From: Polytrichum commune
Taxonomy: Eukaryota; Streptophyta; Polytrichopsida; Polytrichales; Polytrichaceae
Assembly: GCA_950295325.1 (NCBI GenBank)
Contig: OX485806.1
Coordinates: forward strand, 31,744,001 to 31,808,000
Length of the DNA stretch: 64,000 bases
Direction: 5' to 3'
Shown here one piece after another: positions 12,073-25,222 of the stretch. The notes beneath the pieces are model-generated. The model was not told the origin of the DNA, made no database searches, and worked only from the letters and a program-made list of their open reading frames with translations. The number at the start of each line of letters is the position of its first letter. Within the stretch, counting starts at the first letter, position 1. The position numbers were made by a program, and so were the translations under genes.

Positions 12073-14000
12073 TGCGTGATAGTCACATTGAATGAGTCCA
12101 ATCATGGCACATCAATTCAATTGTTGACACAAAAGAAGTGTTTACACCGACTCAACATTTCATGAATCACACCAAAGCATGCTCTTATTACATACTTTGT
12201 CTATTCCATGTTCGAGTGAGTCAATTGAGCCAAAGGCAACAAGGAAATCAGGACTACAATGTTACCAACTTACCTAGAAATATAAAACAACCTAAATGCT
12301 TTAGAAGTTGGCAGAACACGGGACAAACTAGTAGTAGGTGGTGGACATTAAACACCCATGCATGAACTTTCGGGGGTGTTAGATCCAGGTTGGGCAGCCC
12401 TCCAGGGGAATTTTTGAACCCGACCGAAAATTGTTGTTGCCCACCCCGCCCAACTTCAAAAAAAAAACATTGCCCTTGCATTCTGGAAGGCCGCTTGACT
12501 ACAATTCCCATATTGAGTGGACTTCACTTTCGAGGTCTAAATTCGAATATATGTGTGTGTGTGTGTGTGTGTGTGCACTTTCAATTATTAAATAAGCAAT
12601 TGATTGGCATTTCATTCCGGAAGTGAAACCATCAATAAAGCACATAACTAACTTGGAGATTTAAAACATTACAAAATCCTCATTAACATTGAGGTTATGA
12701 TTTTTGCGACTTACCATTTGAAATTGTCTTTGTCATTCTAAGATGACACTTAAATTAGTGTGTTGATTTAGTATGTATATTTTATAGTAGCTTTGGTAAT
12801 GCCGTCTACTTTCACAAGTAAAATAAGACAGTAGATGTAACTAAGAATAAAATAATTGGAAATTTTCAAACAAATTAAGCAATTATAGAAGATAAAACAT
12901 GGCATTTTTTCCTTGGCCATGGGGTTCTTATATGTTTATGGTAATTTAGACACTTTACTATAAAATGCCTCAATTATGTGTGTATGTGTGTGTAGAGAGA
13001 GAGAGAGAGAGGCTCTTGAAAAAAAACATGTCTTCAGCACATGATCATTAATCTATTGTTATTGACAAATTCATTAAAGTACGAATTAAGGGATAACAAG
13101 TATTGCTTCGTGGATGAGCACCAATGAATTTCTTGAGATGTAGGATATATTTGGGTGAAGTAAATGTATGTTGTGAGATTCCTTAGAGAGGCGTTACAGT
13201 GGTACATTTACCTTTCCCCCAAAATGAGTATTACCATATTCAAATGTACAATATTAGGTGGACCAAAACTCATCCCATATGTATATTTTGTGAGTAATAA
13301 CGTTGTGTATTTTCAAAAAACACCATTTTCATTCTCAATAAAATCATGTTGTATTTGTGGATACATTTGCAACCATTATTCTCTCACTACACATTCATTG
13401 GTGCTTGCGACCCTCTAATTGTCACAACCATTATTGGCAGTGTTGCTACTATCGCCATCGATATACCTAAGAAATGTATGCCAACATGCATATTACACCT
13501 GGACACAATGGATGCTCCTTGGGTTGCAATACTCGTAACGCTCAATTTCACTGCAAGTGTCTTGCTCTGTTGCAAAGGTTTGTTCATCCTGCGGGATGGC
13601 CCACAATATGCAAGAAGAAATTCAACCATATGATTCTACACACTTGTGTGTGTGTGTGTATATTCAATTAACATCAAGTTTCAACCAACCTATGAAAACA
13701 TATTTGGCAACTAAATCTCACCCTCTGCATGTGTTTCTAAGCCAATTATGATTGTTATCACATCTATTTATTTAATATGCACATGAGTTTCTACAACATA
13801 TCGTTTTCACATCTATAGCCTAAGAAGTTTCATGCCAATTATATGAGCAAATACGTCTTCTTCGTCTTCATCTTCAACGCCCATTCACCAATGTTTTTCA
13901 TGGTAGATTGAGGATGTTTCTCACCCTCTCTAATGATAATGTATTGGCCAATTGTCATGTCAAGCTCTTTTTTGTGATATATTGCTTCAAATCATTTTTT
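12073..14000. other. Intergenic DNA with microsatellites
   Basis: A TG dinucleotide run lies at about 12551-12575, a GA run at about 12994-13012 and a shorter TG run near 13646. Open frames here are short and show no domain or splice-compatible continuation. I see no gene and no clearly bounded element. Confidence 0.55.
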
Positions 14001-17000
14001 GACACTTTCTTGGTTTGAACCTTTGTTGCCCTCATTGGAACTAACGTCTTTAGGTTTATATAATCATTAATCTCAAACTTCATAAATATCCGTTGTTACA
14101 TTTTCCATAAGTCATCACCCAATACTAAATCCCGCTCTCTATGATCAAATTCGACTTTTTTTAAAGCGGAAAATGCAAACAATGCATATAACAAAATCTT
14201 GTGTAATCAAAATCTTAAAATACTTGTAAATTTAAAGGTATCCTATAAGTCAACAGCTTAAAACTTTATCCACAAATGATCAGGGATCCTCAATTTTCAC
14301 ATGATGAAAAGTAACATTGAATTCATGGTTTCAATAATGAGCACTTATGCAAAATATTGGATATCATAGATTTATAATCGTTAAATATTCTAACAATAAT
14401 AAATATGTCATGTAGGTTTCAAAATATATATATTACCATGTATAGAATTTAAAATAAGTTTTGTGAATGTAAAATTTTTATATTATTTTCTTAAACATTA
14501 TTTTGTAAAAATAAGAAAATATATGAAATTATCTCATATAAATATAAAATGAGTGCATTCATGCAACCAAATTTTAATATCTCAATTGTGGTTATTATGA
14601 TGTGAATATAACTTATAGTCATAGAGACTCGTAATAAAAAATGTATATAGATGATTCACACACTTGTGGAATATAATTGTCTCTAAAGAATATAATATAT
14701 TTTCAAATATATTTTAGAAATCATTTTCAAAAAACCTACTTCATATTGAGTTTTTAAACATAAAAATTATAATTATTTTATGTTTCATATAGTAAATCAA
14801 AAAATCAAAAATTATTATTAAATTCAAGATTACACTTAACATGTGCATCCCAATTATTGTGCAGATGATTGAATATTTATTCCTATATGAAAATAAGGCT
14901 TATGTTACAAATTCAATAGCTAATTCAATTTTATCAAATTTATGCACAATTTTTTTAATATCATTGAACATTCATTCTTACCCAAGATCTAAAAATATAA
15001 CAAATATTTAATTTTTTTTTTGATGTTATGATATTATTTTCTTTAAAAATGAAATAAATATTACAGCATAAATCACCCAATGATTATAGTTTTAGTCCAT
15101 TTAAACAAAAAAACAAAGAAATATATTTTATTAACATAATATAATAAATATTTGTGGTAAGAAATTTATCCCAAAAAATAATTAATAATTAATAATTATA
15201 TAATAATACATTAAATTTTTTATATAATTAAAAATTTTGAGATATGATTTTATATATGATTTTAGAATATGAAAATTAAAAACTCACTATTTGTTGGTAT
15301 TTTTTCTTACAATCATTCCAACAATAAGGATTTTTTCTGGACCTATTATTAATCATATTCTCAAGAAAAAATCATTTAGTCTAAATAAAATTTAAATATT
15401 TTAATCTACAACTTAAAATTCATTGAGGAATTTTTCACTGAAAAGATTTTCCATGTTGCAACTATTGATGTCTCTTGTAAATATTAATTCATGTGCAAAA
15501 TAATGACGTTGAAATCCTTGTTGGTAAATTTTCCAAACTTTAAGAGCTCAAACGTAGATCAAATTTTATCTGAATTAGGTGAGTTTTGTATTTGTTTAAA
15601 GTCTTTCGGTGTTGTGAATCGAACCATATGTCTAAATTTTTATGGTCATTCTAAACCAGAAGTTGTATTCATTTAATCATTTAGGATCAGGTAATTATTT
15701 TATTTGGTTAATTCAAAATTCATTTTTTAATAATGGTATAATATTATTTCATATTATATGGAAATTTTGCCAATATGGTAAGGGTATGCGAGTATACCAG
15801 GGTTGTGAGGTATCTGTGATGTCTACACGAGCTTATAAGCTTAGACTCGAATGGCGAGATACTCATTGCTTCAATAAAAGCATATGTTGTTGCAGTGCAT
15901 GTGATCGACCTTACTAGCTTCGACGATGGGGAAGAGATATAAATTCTAGTTCAATGATTACATGTAGTTATTTCTAGGCCATCGGCTATACCGATGTAAC
16001 CATCCATTGTTCCAACCCTCCGCAACCTTGTTTGGGAATTGGATGACTATACTACAGAGAGCTACTTAGAATATTATTTTGGCTCTTGCGCGTCCGCCAA
16101 CTGCTGAGACGCAACCATGACCTACTTCTACATGCTAGGAGCCTGACTTGAGGCATGTATACGCTTATATACCGCTGCATAGCCACATGTAAGTTGTTTA
16201 AATGCGACACCCTTCACTAGTTAGGCTTTATATTGATCTTAAGGGTCAATGATTAAGAGCGTTTGGATCTTGATGCCGCATGTTTTATGATGTTGATCCA
16301 AGATTTGCCATATTTGTTTGGCATTATGGCTCATCCCGTAATTTGAAGGTCAAAAGTCATAGACCTTCTATAATTCAGTGATTGGCTTCATGTGCTCATA
16401 TTTATGTCCTTCGTGAGTCCGACTATGTCAAAATATTTTTCTAATGTATCTCTATTTGAAATACATAAGCAAATTGATTTTTTGGTCTAAAGTTTAATTT
16501 TTAATTTGGAATAAATTAAAATTTTAAAATAATAGATTTTTCTATAATGAGAGTGGAAAACTACTTCATAAAGTAACCATGCATATGCCCACGGCCACAT
16601 ATCACATATCCTTAAATTCTCAATACGGGAAAAAAATGGCGAGTATAAAGACAATTTTAGGACATATTGAATATACTCATGTATTTAGGTTTTCTAAAAA
16701 CAATGGTTTTGAAGTTATAGCCAACTTAAAAATGACTTAAAATTTTGATAAAATCTTGTAATTTAAGAATTTAGAAGTCTTAAGGTGATCTAACCACCCT
16801 CTCCATTTTCATCATTTGTGATTTTGAACATATTAAAATATTTCTCAACTAAATCTTTATTTTGAAACAACTAAGAAGTTGACTTTTGGTTGACTTTGAC
16901 TTTGAGGTATCTTTTTTGATTTAGGACAACAAATTTTTTAAGTCAGATTACGTAAGCTGATATTTACTATTTTATGAAATTAAGGAGTCTATTTTAGATT

Positions 17001-18620
17001 TTTTCCAACATACATGTAGTGGTGTGAGAACCATATACCAATCATTTTGTAAATTATAATTACAAATTAAAACGTTGGATTCAAGTTTTTGTGATAACAA
17101 CTGCTTTCTAAGTGTTGTATCGCGACAAAATCATGATATTTTGGTTTAGATTTTAATGATGAATTTAAAAAATATGGTGCTCATGCTAATTAATTGCATT
17201 ATGAAAGCTATGACTAAAAATAAAATCATGTTTTTTTGGTAGGTCCAGCAACCTTCAAAGTTAGGTATCTTCATCAATTTGGGGTCAATTTGGATGTTCA
17301 AAGTATCTCGTACGCATTTTTATGGCACATCTATTGGTATTTTAATTGTGTTGTAATTCATGATAGAACTCAAAATATGTGTCAAAATGAGATCACAATC
17401 CAAAAAGTTTACAACTTTCAAAATGAAATCTCTTGAGAAAATCATGATCTATTTTTAAGTTTAAGATATTTATCTTATGTGATTTTTCAAGCCGCATCCT
17501 CATATGCGGCAAATGTTGAATTTCTTTGCAAATGTAAATCTATATACAAAATAATAACGTAATTTTTTTTGTAATTTTTCAAATTTAAAAGGGTTACATA
17601 TAAATCAAATTATGTTTGAATTTGATAAGTTTTATATTCATTTGAAGTGTTTCAATATTGTGAATCTAATTAAATGTAAAAATACTAGCACGGTTGCTAA
17701 TTTTTAGTTTTTGTAAAAATCATGTATCTTTATACACAAGTACATCATCAATATTAATAGTGGATTTTATGTGTTAATTACATTTTTCAACTAATTATAT
17801 TAAATAAATATTTATTTATATCAATATGTAATATTTATATTTATATTTATTCTACCAACTACCAATTTTATTTGTAGGTTACTCCTAATTTGAAATATTT
17901 AGGATCATGTATGAATCAGCCCAAAGTTTGCTTATGTTCAAGTGTGATGAATACATGTTATTTTTTATGTAAAAGGAATGGAAATTCGTAACAATTATTT
18001 ATGAATGATATATATACATAAAAACACTTGTTTGGATGATAATGATATTATATTAAAATATTCATGAGTTGACTTTTTATGGTATATATGATTGACATTT
18101 TTTATTATATGCCAAATTTTGTTCAATTATGATTGCATGTGTATTTTTCTAATGAATTCATCGTGAACATTTAGATTAGAGCATATCACATTTTGGAGAT
18201 TATAAGGTCCTAGTAATTTAAATTTTTCATAAATATAATCAATAAAATCTGATCCAATTTTTTTTAAAAAAATGGAATTTGGACATGGAAATTGTGATTC
18301 TAGGGTGATTTTATTGCATTCAAAAAGTAAAGAATGATTAACATTTTTACATCGAATTTCAATGCATTCTTTATTCAAAAGTTAAATATTTCATGAAGTG
18401 AGTTCTAAGTTTAGTTATGGCCATAAGTATATATACATGCCATATGTTATTACAAATGATTTTGAGCAACAATTATCTAATTTGCATCTTTATCCATTCT
18501 TTCTTAAGTGGAGTAAAATGTTCACATAGGAGTAGGGGGTAAAAATCTTTGGCCAATGAGAGGGGAAGGAATAAGAAGAGGAAAATATTTATCATAAATT
18601 AATTAATTGCTTGGGTTTAA
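14000..18620. other. Very AT-rich tract with old diverged repeats
   Basis: Base composition shifts strongly to A+T for more than 4 kb, with many poly-A/T and TA-rich runs. Two segments at about 15470-15660 and 17520-17690 match in the same orientation through aaaataatgacg or aaaataataacg, tcaaattttatctgaatt or its variant, gtgttgtgaatc and so on. They are therefore old direct copies about 2 kb apart. A less AT-rich block at 15780-16420 separates them. This arrangement could be a very old element with long direct ends, but no retroviral-type coding sequence is recognisable. Confidence 0.5.
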
Positions 18621-20196
18621 TATTGCCTACAAGTACCCAAAAAAATAGCACCTCAAAATCATAACTCCAATAGTTAGTTATCAAATGAGTTACATAGGAG
18701 TTCAAGTGCGGACCCAATTAAAACATTGTTAAGAATTTACACTAGCTAGACTAACTAACATGAATGCTAGCTAACAAACAAGTGCGGTCGAGCCCTAAGT
18801 TGAGTTGGAGGTACGATTTATTGCAGCAACGTGTCCAAATTAAACATATTATGTATGGGTGTTCAATCTAAACCTAGAGTACAAACCTACCTTTCCATTT
18901 CAACAAGTAGACTAAGGGGCGTAGAAGGTATGCATAAGGTAATGTCTTAAATGGACAATTTTCCCTCCCCACTCACTTCACATAGCATATGTACACACAA
19001 TTAGTAGGAGATGAATACCAAACCCAATTTTGCCCATAGCCACTCTCCTCGTAATTTTCAAAGCTCAATGAATATCCCATCTATTGTCAGAGTAAAGATT
19101 CTATGAGTCATTTAATGATCTCTAAAACTACTTCATTTATGATGAATGAGTTACTTAGGCATCACAATTCCCAAGCCCCAACTTCCTTGCAGTATCCATC
19201 CATCCATAAACCTCTAAATGGTTTTACTTAACGAAACATGGTTAAATTTTAAGGTTGGGATCGTTCTCACAAGGATGAGATAGATATTGCGTATGAGTGT
19301 ACCTCTCGTCTCCCCATGTTAAAAGCTCGTTTCCCTACAAGTCCATGGTCAATCCATTTCAAATGGTGCCACATTATGAAGAATAACTTGGGAGTCATTG
19401 AAATTAAGGCATTCCGGTGTCAAATAACCTAACATCCAACCTCATTCATCCAACTAACACGAGGACATCATTGTTGGATGAATGAGATGTGTGTTTGGGA
19501 AATAAAAAGATCTCTCACTCATTGTCTCCAAAAAGTTGATTGTTGCCACTTGTAACGAATTTACATTGTCCCACACATTTGACTCCCATACCATGACTGC
19601 TCATGAAAGGCCGGGGGTCGACCCAAGTATAAGGACCTACTCATGACGTTGAAAATCGGGTGAACTTTGGAAGCTCATTGCCATCCACAACGTACTTGAG
19701 AAGGATACCCCATAATGAGCAATTGAGCATTGGCGGTATTGGTCCACAAGAACCAATCTTCTTTTGTGATAAACCGGTCTTATCGCACTTGGAAAGAACG
19801 AGCACGACTTTTACTTACGGTGGGTATACACTAGGGTCCAAGACTTTGTATTTTGATCATAAATAGTGTTATTCAAAAAGTTCCTCAATCAAAGAGGGAT
19901 AAAGTTATTGGGTTTGATCCTTCTTTGACATTTTTTCCTATTAATAGTTCATTAGTTCGTTGTGTATCAATGCTTGTTTTGAAACTTGGGTGAAACTTCA
20001 AGGATCTCTTCTGTTCACTTTTCATACTTAGAGAGGTCTTAAGGATCTAAAATAGGGTATGTGCATGGGACCCACTATCCTAGCCCCCGACTCTACCTAT
20101 GCAAGGCTAGCTTCGCCCATCCGTCCTAGTAGGACAAGCTGGAATGCCGCTTTTTAATAGCCCAACACCACACTTTATGTGTGGTAACTGAAGCAT
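18620..20196. other. Intergenic DNA, nothing recognised
   Basis: Composition returns to the window average. No open frame longer than about 70 codons, no inverted-repeat pair and no tandem array were noticed. The short frame at 19660-19866 has no recognisable domain. Confidence 0.45.
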
Positions 20197-20720
20197 TAAG
20201 GGCCGGTTTACACTACGGTGGAGAAGGCCTCCGGTCGGTCAAGAATGCTTGGCCAAGACATGGTTATATGAGGCAAATGGTGGATGTGTCGGAGAAGAAT
20301 TAAAGGCAATAAAATATTTCTTAAGGAGTCTTGACCGGTTGAAGTCTAAACATCTAAAGGAGAAGTTTAGCAGAGAAGTCCACTGGTGAAGAGAAGTTCA
20401 CCTAATGGTGAAGATTTTTTGTGATAAAAAACCATAATTCTCTACATTCACATTGTATCAAAAGATTTCAACAAGAATTGTGTTCATAAGAATTGTGTAA
20501 TATAATGTTCAATTTTATTCAAAAGATAATGAAAATTGCCAAATTGCTAATTGTCAAGTTTGGCCCATGTAGGAAATAAATGTCTCCTTGGGTGTTTAAG
20601 AATGAAGAGGGGAAAACCCATACACATTGGACAAAGCACTACTCTTTGGTATTATTTAAGACATGCTCTCCTCTTAATCATCCTCATCAATTTCTCTCTT
20701 CTTATCTTTGATCTTCAATC

Positions 20721-21175
20721 ATGGATAATCGAAGAAGAGAGATTTTGTGCTCTCTTATGATCTTTATGGTTTTGAAGTATTTTATCGTTTCAACTATGGC
20801 GATACAAAAAACCATCATGTATCACCATAATGCTTCAATTATGATGATGGCTTATTTTTTGTTTGGGAACAAGGAGAGGGTGGTGTGGAAATTTGACCGG
20901 CCAAGTGGATACGTGTCACAATTTCTTCTTGGATCATATAATGCAAAAATGTTCAAAGATCGTGTACGGGTGAGTAAGCCTACTTTTATTTATTTATGTC
21001 ATTTGCTTGGACCCATGTTGAGCAAGAAAGATACAAAATTAAGACTTTGTATTCCAATAGAGTGTAGAATTTCTTTGACATTGCATCGATTGGCAACCGG
21101 TGATACTTAACTTGCCGATTTGTATGGTATTTCAAAGTCAAGTGTTTTTGAAATTTTAATTTTTTATTGAGTTGG
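20721..21175 (+). pseudogene. Broken Harbinger-type transposase, N-terminal part
   Basis: The frame opens with an ATG at 20721 and runs 129 codons. Its last third, from FKDRVRVSKPTFIYLCHLLG to IPIECRISLTLHRLATGDT, matches the conserved region just upstream of the catalytic core in plant HARBI1-like nucleases. A TAA at 21108 interrupts the frame, but the following codons still read LADLYGISKSSVFEIL, the family's expected continuation. Homology then stops at a hairpin-bearing junction and the DDE residues are absent. The protein cannot be an active nuclease. Confidence 0.85.
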
Positions 21176-21232
21176 GCTTCTCCGGCCTCTTGAGGCCGGA
21201 CAAGAAACTCCTCCTCCGGAGAAGCCCAACTC
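21169..21232. other. Perfect hairpin inside the Harbinger element
   Basis: Arms at 21169-21185 and 21216-21232 are exact 17-bp inverted copies (gagttgggcttctccgg and its complement). The first arm overlaps a second short palindrome, ccggcctc-tt-gaggccgg, at 21182-21199. The hairpin lies exactly where transposase homology ends, so it may mark the internal deletion junction or a small foldback insertion. Confidence 0.85.
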
Positions 21233-21421
21233 CAAAAAGTGCCGCCATGTAGGCGGCCATGTCATTTTATCATCCATGAGAAAAGTTCACCACCATTGTT
21301 TTCTTCACCTAGTGTAAACACCCACCAGTCAAGAGTTGCATTTTCGACCAATCACAATTGAGAAACGCCCTTTTTTCCATGACCGGTGGACTTCTCCACC
21401 GTAGTGTAAACCGGCCCTAAG

Positions 21422-22679
21422 AAAAGTTGGGCGACTTTGTGTTCATTCTCATGAACTCAATGGTTTGGGACTAAACCCATGGTTCATCTACTTTACTTTA
21501 CAAATAACTATAGTATCATATGGGGCATAAGACATTGTATAGAATAAAGTTGAAAACTCAAAAGCATAAAATTAATGTGATTTTTAGACTCGGTGAGGTT
21601 TGTATAAACTATTTGTAAAGGCACCCTTTGAACCCATGGGTCCTTTAAGGGTCAAACCCTGAGCTTCTTGGACTTGAACCCTAATGTAAGCACAATGCCT
21701 TAAGTGGCATGGTGTCCCACATCACTTTGGCATGATTCATGTATTAATGAAGACATGGCCAAGTGGCTTGGTATGATGCACATTGATGACCGGGGTGGTC
21801 GCTATGTGACATATAGATAAGATTCCTTTCATCCATTGACTTACGATGCACCCTATATTGAGCACATACATATTATATGTGACAAACATAGGCTTTAGTA
21901 AGTATTCTTGGCGTTGAATTGGAATTGGTGTGGTCCGCACTTTATCTAAAAATACGGGCTCCTCCCAATGTGGTCCACAACAATTGAAATGAAAGGTGTA
22001 GGCATGCCTCGTGGGATTGGATTGTGTGGGTCATATATACTCATATATGTTGAACAGTTTAGAGGGCCTACGCGATCATTTCATGTGGAAAAGAATCTTC
22101 ACTTTGACCTCTTATAACTTTTGCATCTCTACATTAATTCTAAAACTTGAAACAATGAACTTTGTGGTTCCCGATGCCTAACATGGTGAGACAATTTCCA
22201 ATCCAATCCAACGGCCCACATTTCATGCGTAGTTGGACGTATCTATACTATGGTCACATGCCTTGATTCAAATAAAAGATGCATCAACGCACTCCAAGTT
22301 GAAAATTAAGGTGTTTGGGCCTAGTGTGAGCACTTCCAACTCCACAAACAACCATAACTATTGCTTTGGCTAAGGAACCATCTCACCCAATTAGGAATTA
22401 TGAATCACATGCAACTTGTCATTTGAAGTTTAAGTGTTGGAGTTAAGATGCAACAACTACAAAAATTGCAAATCAGGATTCTCATGCTCTTTAAGTGATC
22501 ATTAATGTCCTCCCAATCGTGCTAAACTATTAAACCTAAAGCAAGGATGTATTGTGAACATATAGTCCAATCTCATCATAACACATGTCTTTTTCATGTC
22601 CATTTTCTACTACAAGCAATGCCATCTACCACTCAAATAAAGGTGTTTTATTAAGAAAAGTAACCACATAAGGTCCACA
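21422..22679. other. Intergenic DNA with a reverse MITE copy
   Basis: The stretch from about 22090 to 22679 is a reverse-orientation copy of the main MITE family: tgacctcttata, gagacaatttccaatcc, ctcatcataacacatgtctt and ccactcaaataaaggtg follow the expected order. It abuts a forward copy starting near 22680. The part from 21422 to 22090 shows no gene and no clear repeat. Confidence 0.5.
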
Positions 22680-23273
22680 TACCTTACACGTACACCTACG
22701 TTATTCAAATACTTAAACAAACACCTATATTTGAGGGATACGTGATTTGGTGCAGTTCCAAGAACGAATACCATAAAAACATGTGATCCAAACAAATCAC
22801 CTTGTGCTCAAAATACGATTACCATTCTAGACTCAATAGTCAACATAATTGGGTGGATGGGATGGGGGTGGGGGCCACATGACCGTTTAACGAGCACAAA
22901 CCTCATACTTTGATAACGAATGAGACACTCGTATGAGCTCCAAAACACTGAGGATAGTAGCTATAGCCAACACATGGGTTTGCTAACCATCTCGTACTAA
23001 TCGCATGTTTCACATCTAATTATCCCAATTAGTGCATGCTACTATTCGGAGTTACGCAGTGCAATAATGCCTTGCCTAGGAGTCCAATTTTTGCTAACAA
23101 AAGTTCAATAAGTTGTTCGGACATCATAAAACATAAATGACTCTTCTTGACAAAATATTACATTCCCATTAAATAGCTACATAGCACCGTGTAACTCCGA
23201 ATAGTAGCACACACTAATTAGGGTAACCGGTGTAGTTGGAAAAAGTAGCCATTTAAGACCCATGGACCTTAAA
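22680..23273. mobile_element. MITE of the main dispersed family, split by a younger insertion
   Basis: The body follows the family order: cacctatatttgag, gatttggtgcagttccaagaa, tgtgctcaaaatacgatt, tcaatagtcaacataattggg, gcatgtttcacatct, then gtagttggaaaaagtagccatttaagac and the right end atggacctt. At 23026 it is interrupted by a separate inverted-repeat element. Non-coding. Confidence 0.65.
23026..23224. mobile_element. 200-bp MITE nested in another MITE
   Basis: The left arm cccaattagtgcatgctact and inward cattcggagttacgcagtgc-like sequence are matched by the complement of the right arm, ccctaattagtgtgtgctac followed by tattcggagttacacggtgc; about 35 of 40 positions agree. A more diverged copy lies at about 37464-37665 (atttggagttacgtggtg). 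The outer AATTAGTG word is shared with the CTACACTAA-ended elements. Non-coding. Confidence 0.75.
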
Positions 23274-23279
23274 AAAAAC

Positions 23280-23805
23280 ACGGCTCGTGGTTAACGACCC
23301 CTCGCATTGCTTAAGTTGGGATTGGGAGATAATTCGGGTTTCATGAGGCGGTCTTGGCTACAGTTAGCTCAATGTGCAGTGCCAAAAGGGGAACAAATCG
23401 TGTTAAAGGAATGAGTTAAATAAATAAATATCTCTCTATATATATATATACCGTTTATGGGTATTTAGTGTCGCATGTGTAATACTGTCACTTACCCTAT
23501 TTGGAGGCGTATGCTAGGTTATACTAATGATCAACAACTTCACTGTTAGTGTCACCTCATGACATTGGGCGCTTAAGTATGCTTACTAACATATTGGCAT
23601 GAGTATGTTCAATAATGCTACGAGGTGAATGTCCATGTTACACAGTGGCCTGCAAGTTGACTTAAGTGTACACAAATGATCCTTGGCATTTGTATGCTCA
23701 AGAATACCTTCCCCTTGCATACTAAAATGTAAACACATGACACTTGCCATTAGGATGCTCAGTAATAATTTATTCCTTGCGTACTAGAGCACAAAACTAC
23801 TTGGC
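23280..23805. other. Partial copy of the long-armed element that follows
   Basis: From 23450 the sequence tttatgggtatttagtgtcg through ggaggcgtatgctaggtt and gatcaacaacttcac repeats almost exactly at 23822, in the same orientation, 372 bp later. It therefore looks like one arm of the next element duplicated in tandem. The bases 23280-23440 are unassigned. Confidence 0.6.
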
Positions 23806-23807
23806 TA

Positions 23808-24687
23808 GTTACACTACACCATTTATGGGTATTTAGTGTCGCATGCGTAATAGTGTCACTTACCCTATTTGGAGGCGTATGCTAGGTTACACTAATGATC
23901 AACAACTTCACCATCAGTGTCACCTCATGACATTGGGCGCTTAAGTGTGCTCACTAACATCTTGGCATGAGTATGTTGAATAATGCGCAAAACTATCATC
24001 CCAAGTATCCCAATGTGTTGCGCTAAATGTCATAGTGTAAAAAATCATTCTTATTTAAAAGTCACTTAAGTTAAGAAATAATATGATATATTGACACTTA
24101 ACAGATGTGGTACTTTGAGACCTCTAGGCATCTAGTTTAGGCCCTTCGCAAGTATGTGACACTAACTGTTATAAATTGTGTACACTGCTTGCAAAGGGCC
24201 TAACTAGATGCATGGAGGTCTCGAAGTGCCACGTATGCTAATTGTCAACATATGATATTATTTGTCAACATAAGTAACTTTTTAAAAGTGAATGATTCTT
24301 TGCACTATGACATTTAGCATATTGGGCTACTTGAGATGATAGATTTGCATTGTAGTATTCAAGGGGTAGATATTATTGAGCATCCTAAGTGTCACGTGTA
24401 TACATTTTAGTATGCAAGAGGAAGATATTCTCGAGCATACTAGTGCCAAGGGTCATTTGTGTACACTTTAGTTAACTTGGGGACCATGATTGTGTAACAG
24501 AGGCATTCACCTGAATAGCACTATCGAACATACTCATGCTAAGATATTAGTAAGTACACTTGCCCCAAGTGTCATGAGGTGACACTAACAATGAAGTTGT
24601 TGATCATTAGTGTAACCTAGAATATGCCTCCAAATAGGGTAAATGACACTATTACACATGCAACACTAAATACCCATAAACAATGTA
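23808..24687. mobile_element. Long-inverted-repeat element with CACTACA ends
   Basis: The left arm (from 23811, cactacaccatttatggg) is matched for about 170 bp by the complement of the right arm ending near 24685, including gtgtcacctcatgacattggg and gatcaacaacttca. Both outer ends are flanked by TA. The centre carries a second inverted pair built on ggcccttcgcaag and cttgcaaagggcc. It has no coding capacity and resembles a foldback or MITE derivative. Confidence 0.75.
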
Positions 24688-24837
24688 GTGTAGACGTGCC
24701 GTAACACAAGTTAGGCGTGCTTGTTTGAGGAGAATATTGTATCATTTTTCACCCATCTTGAGTAGATGTTTGAATAAGACATGTCTACCTTTACTTATCT
24801 AATGTGAAAAGGGACTACCCTCTAGAGTCTAAGAGTA

Positions 24838-25219
24838 ACTACACTAAATATTGTATTTAGTGTCATCAAATCTATTTGTCTTGCTCAAAACTAATTGTAA
24901 ATTACATGTGTAATGTCACCAACACTACATGTAAACCTAACATTATTTGTCATTCCTTGTAATTTTTTTGACATTGTGGATTTACAATGTGGCAATTATT
25001 GTCACTTACTAAATGATTTTCATCCATGTTTCAATCATCCATGACAAAAAAATTATAACATAATTGTTAGGATGCAAGATATACTAAAAGCAGATGAACT
25101 AAAGGTAAATTGGGATGACAAAATTTGTAATCTTATCATTAAAAGCGTCAATAGATAATTTACCACAGTGACATACAATACCATATGACACAATATATAA
25201 TGTTTAGTGTAGTGTATGT
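24838..25219. mobile_element. MITE with ctacactaaatat end, full-length copy
   Basis: The left end ctacactaaatattgtattt and the right end tttagtgtag are inverted over about 10-12 bp. Internal words gtaaacctaacattatttgtc, tgtcacttactaaatga, caatcatccatgac and gatgcaagatatac recur in reverse order and strand at 58600-58957, and partly at 31690-31943 and 33925-34120. Each intact outer end is followed by TA. Confidence 0.75.
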
Positions 25220-25222
25220 AAT

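Larger units (their letters stand above)
20200..21418 (+). mobile_element. PIF/Harbinger DNA transposon, internally deleted
   Basis: The two ends are perfect inverted repeats over at least 26 bp beginning gggccggtttacactacgg, followed by similar subterminal words (ccggtcggtca and ccaccggtca). Both sides are flanked by TAA (20197-20199 and 21419-21421), the 3-bp target duplication typical of PIF/Harbinger elements. The 1219-bp body carries the start of a Harbinger-type transposase (separate entry) but lacks its catalytic half. It also has a 17-bp perfect hairpin at 21169-21232. Identical termini suggest recent mobility, driven in trans. Confidence 0.92.

Noticed and set aside
23808-24687. A CACTA (En/Spm) transposon
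   Set aside because: The ends begin CACTACA, but the borders fit TA, not a 3-bp duplication, and there is no TNPD-type coding; I left the class open.
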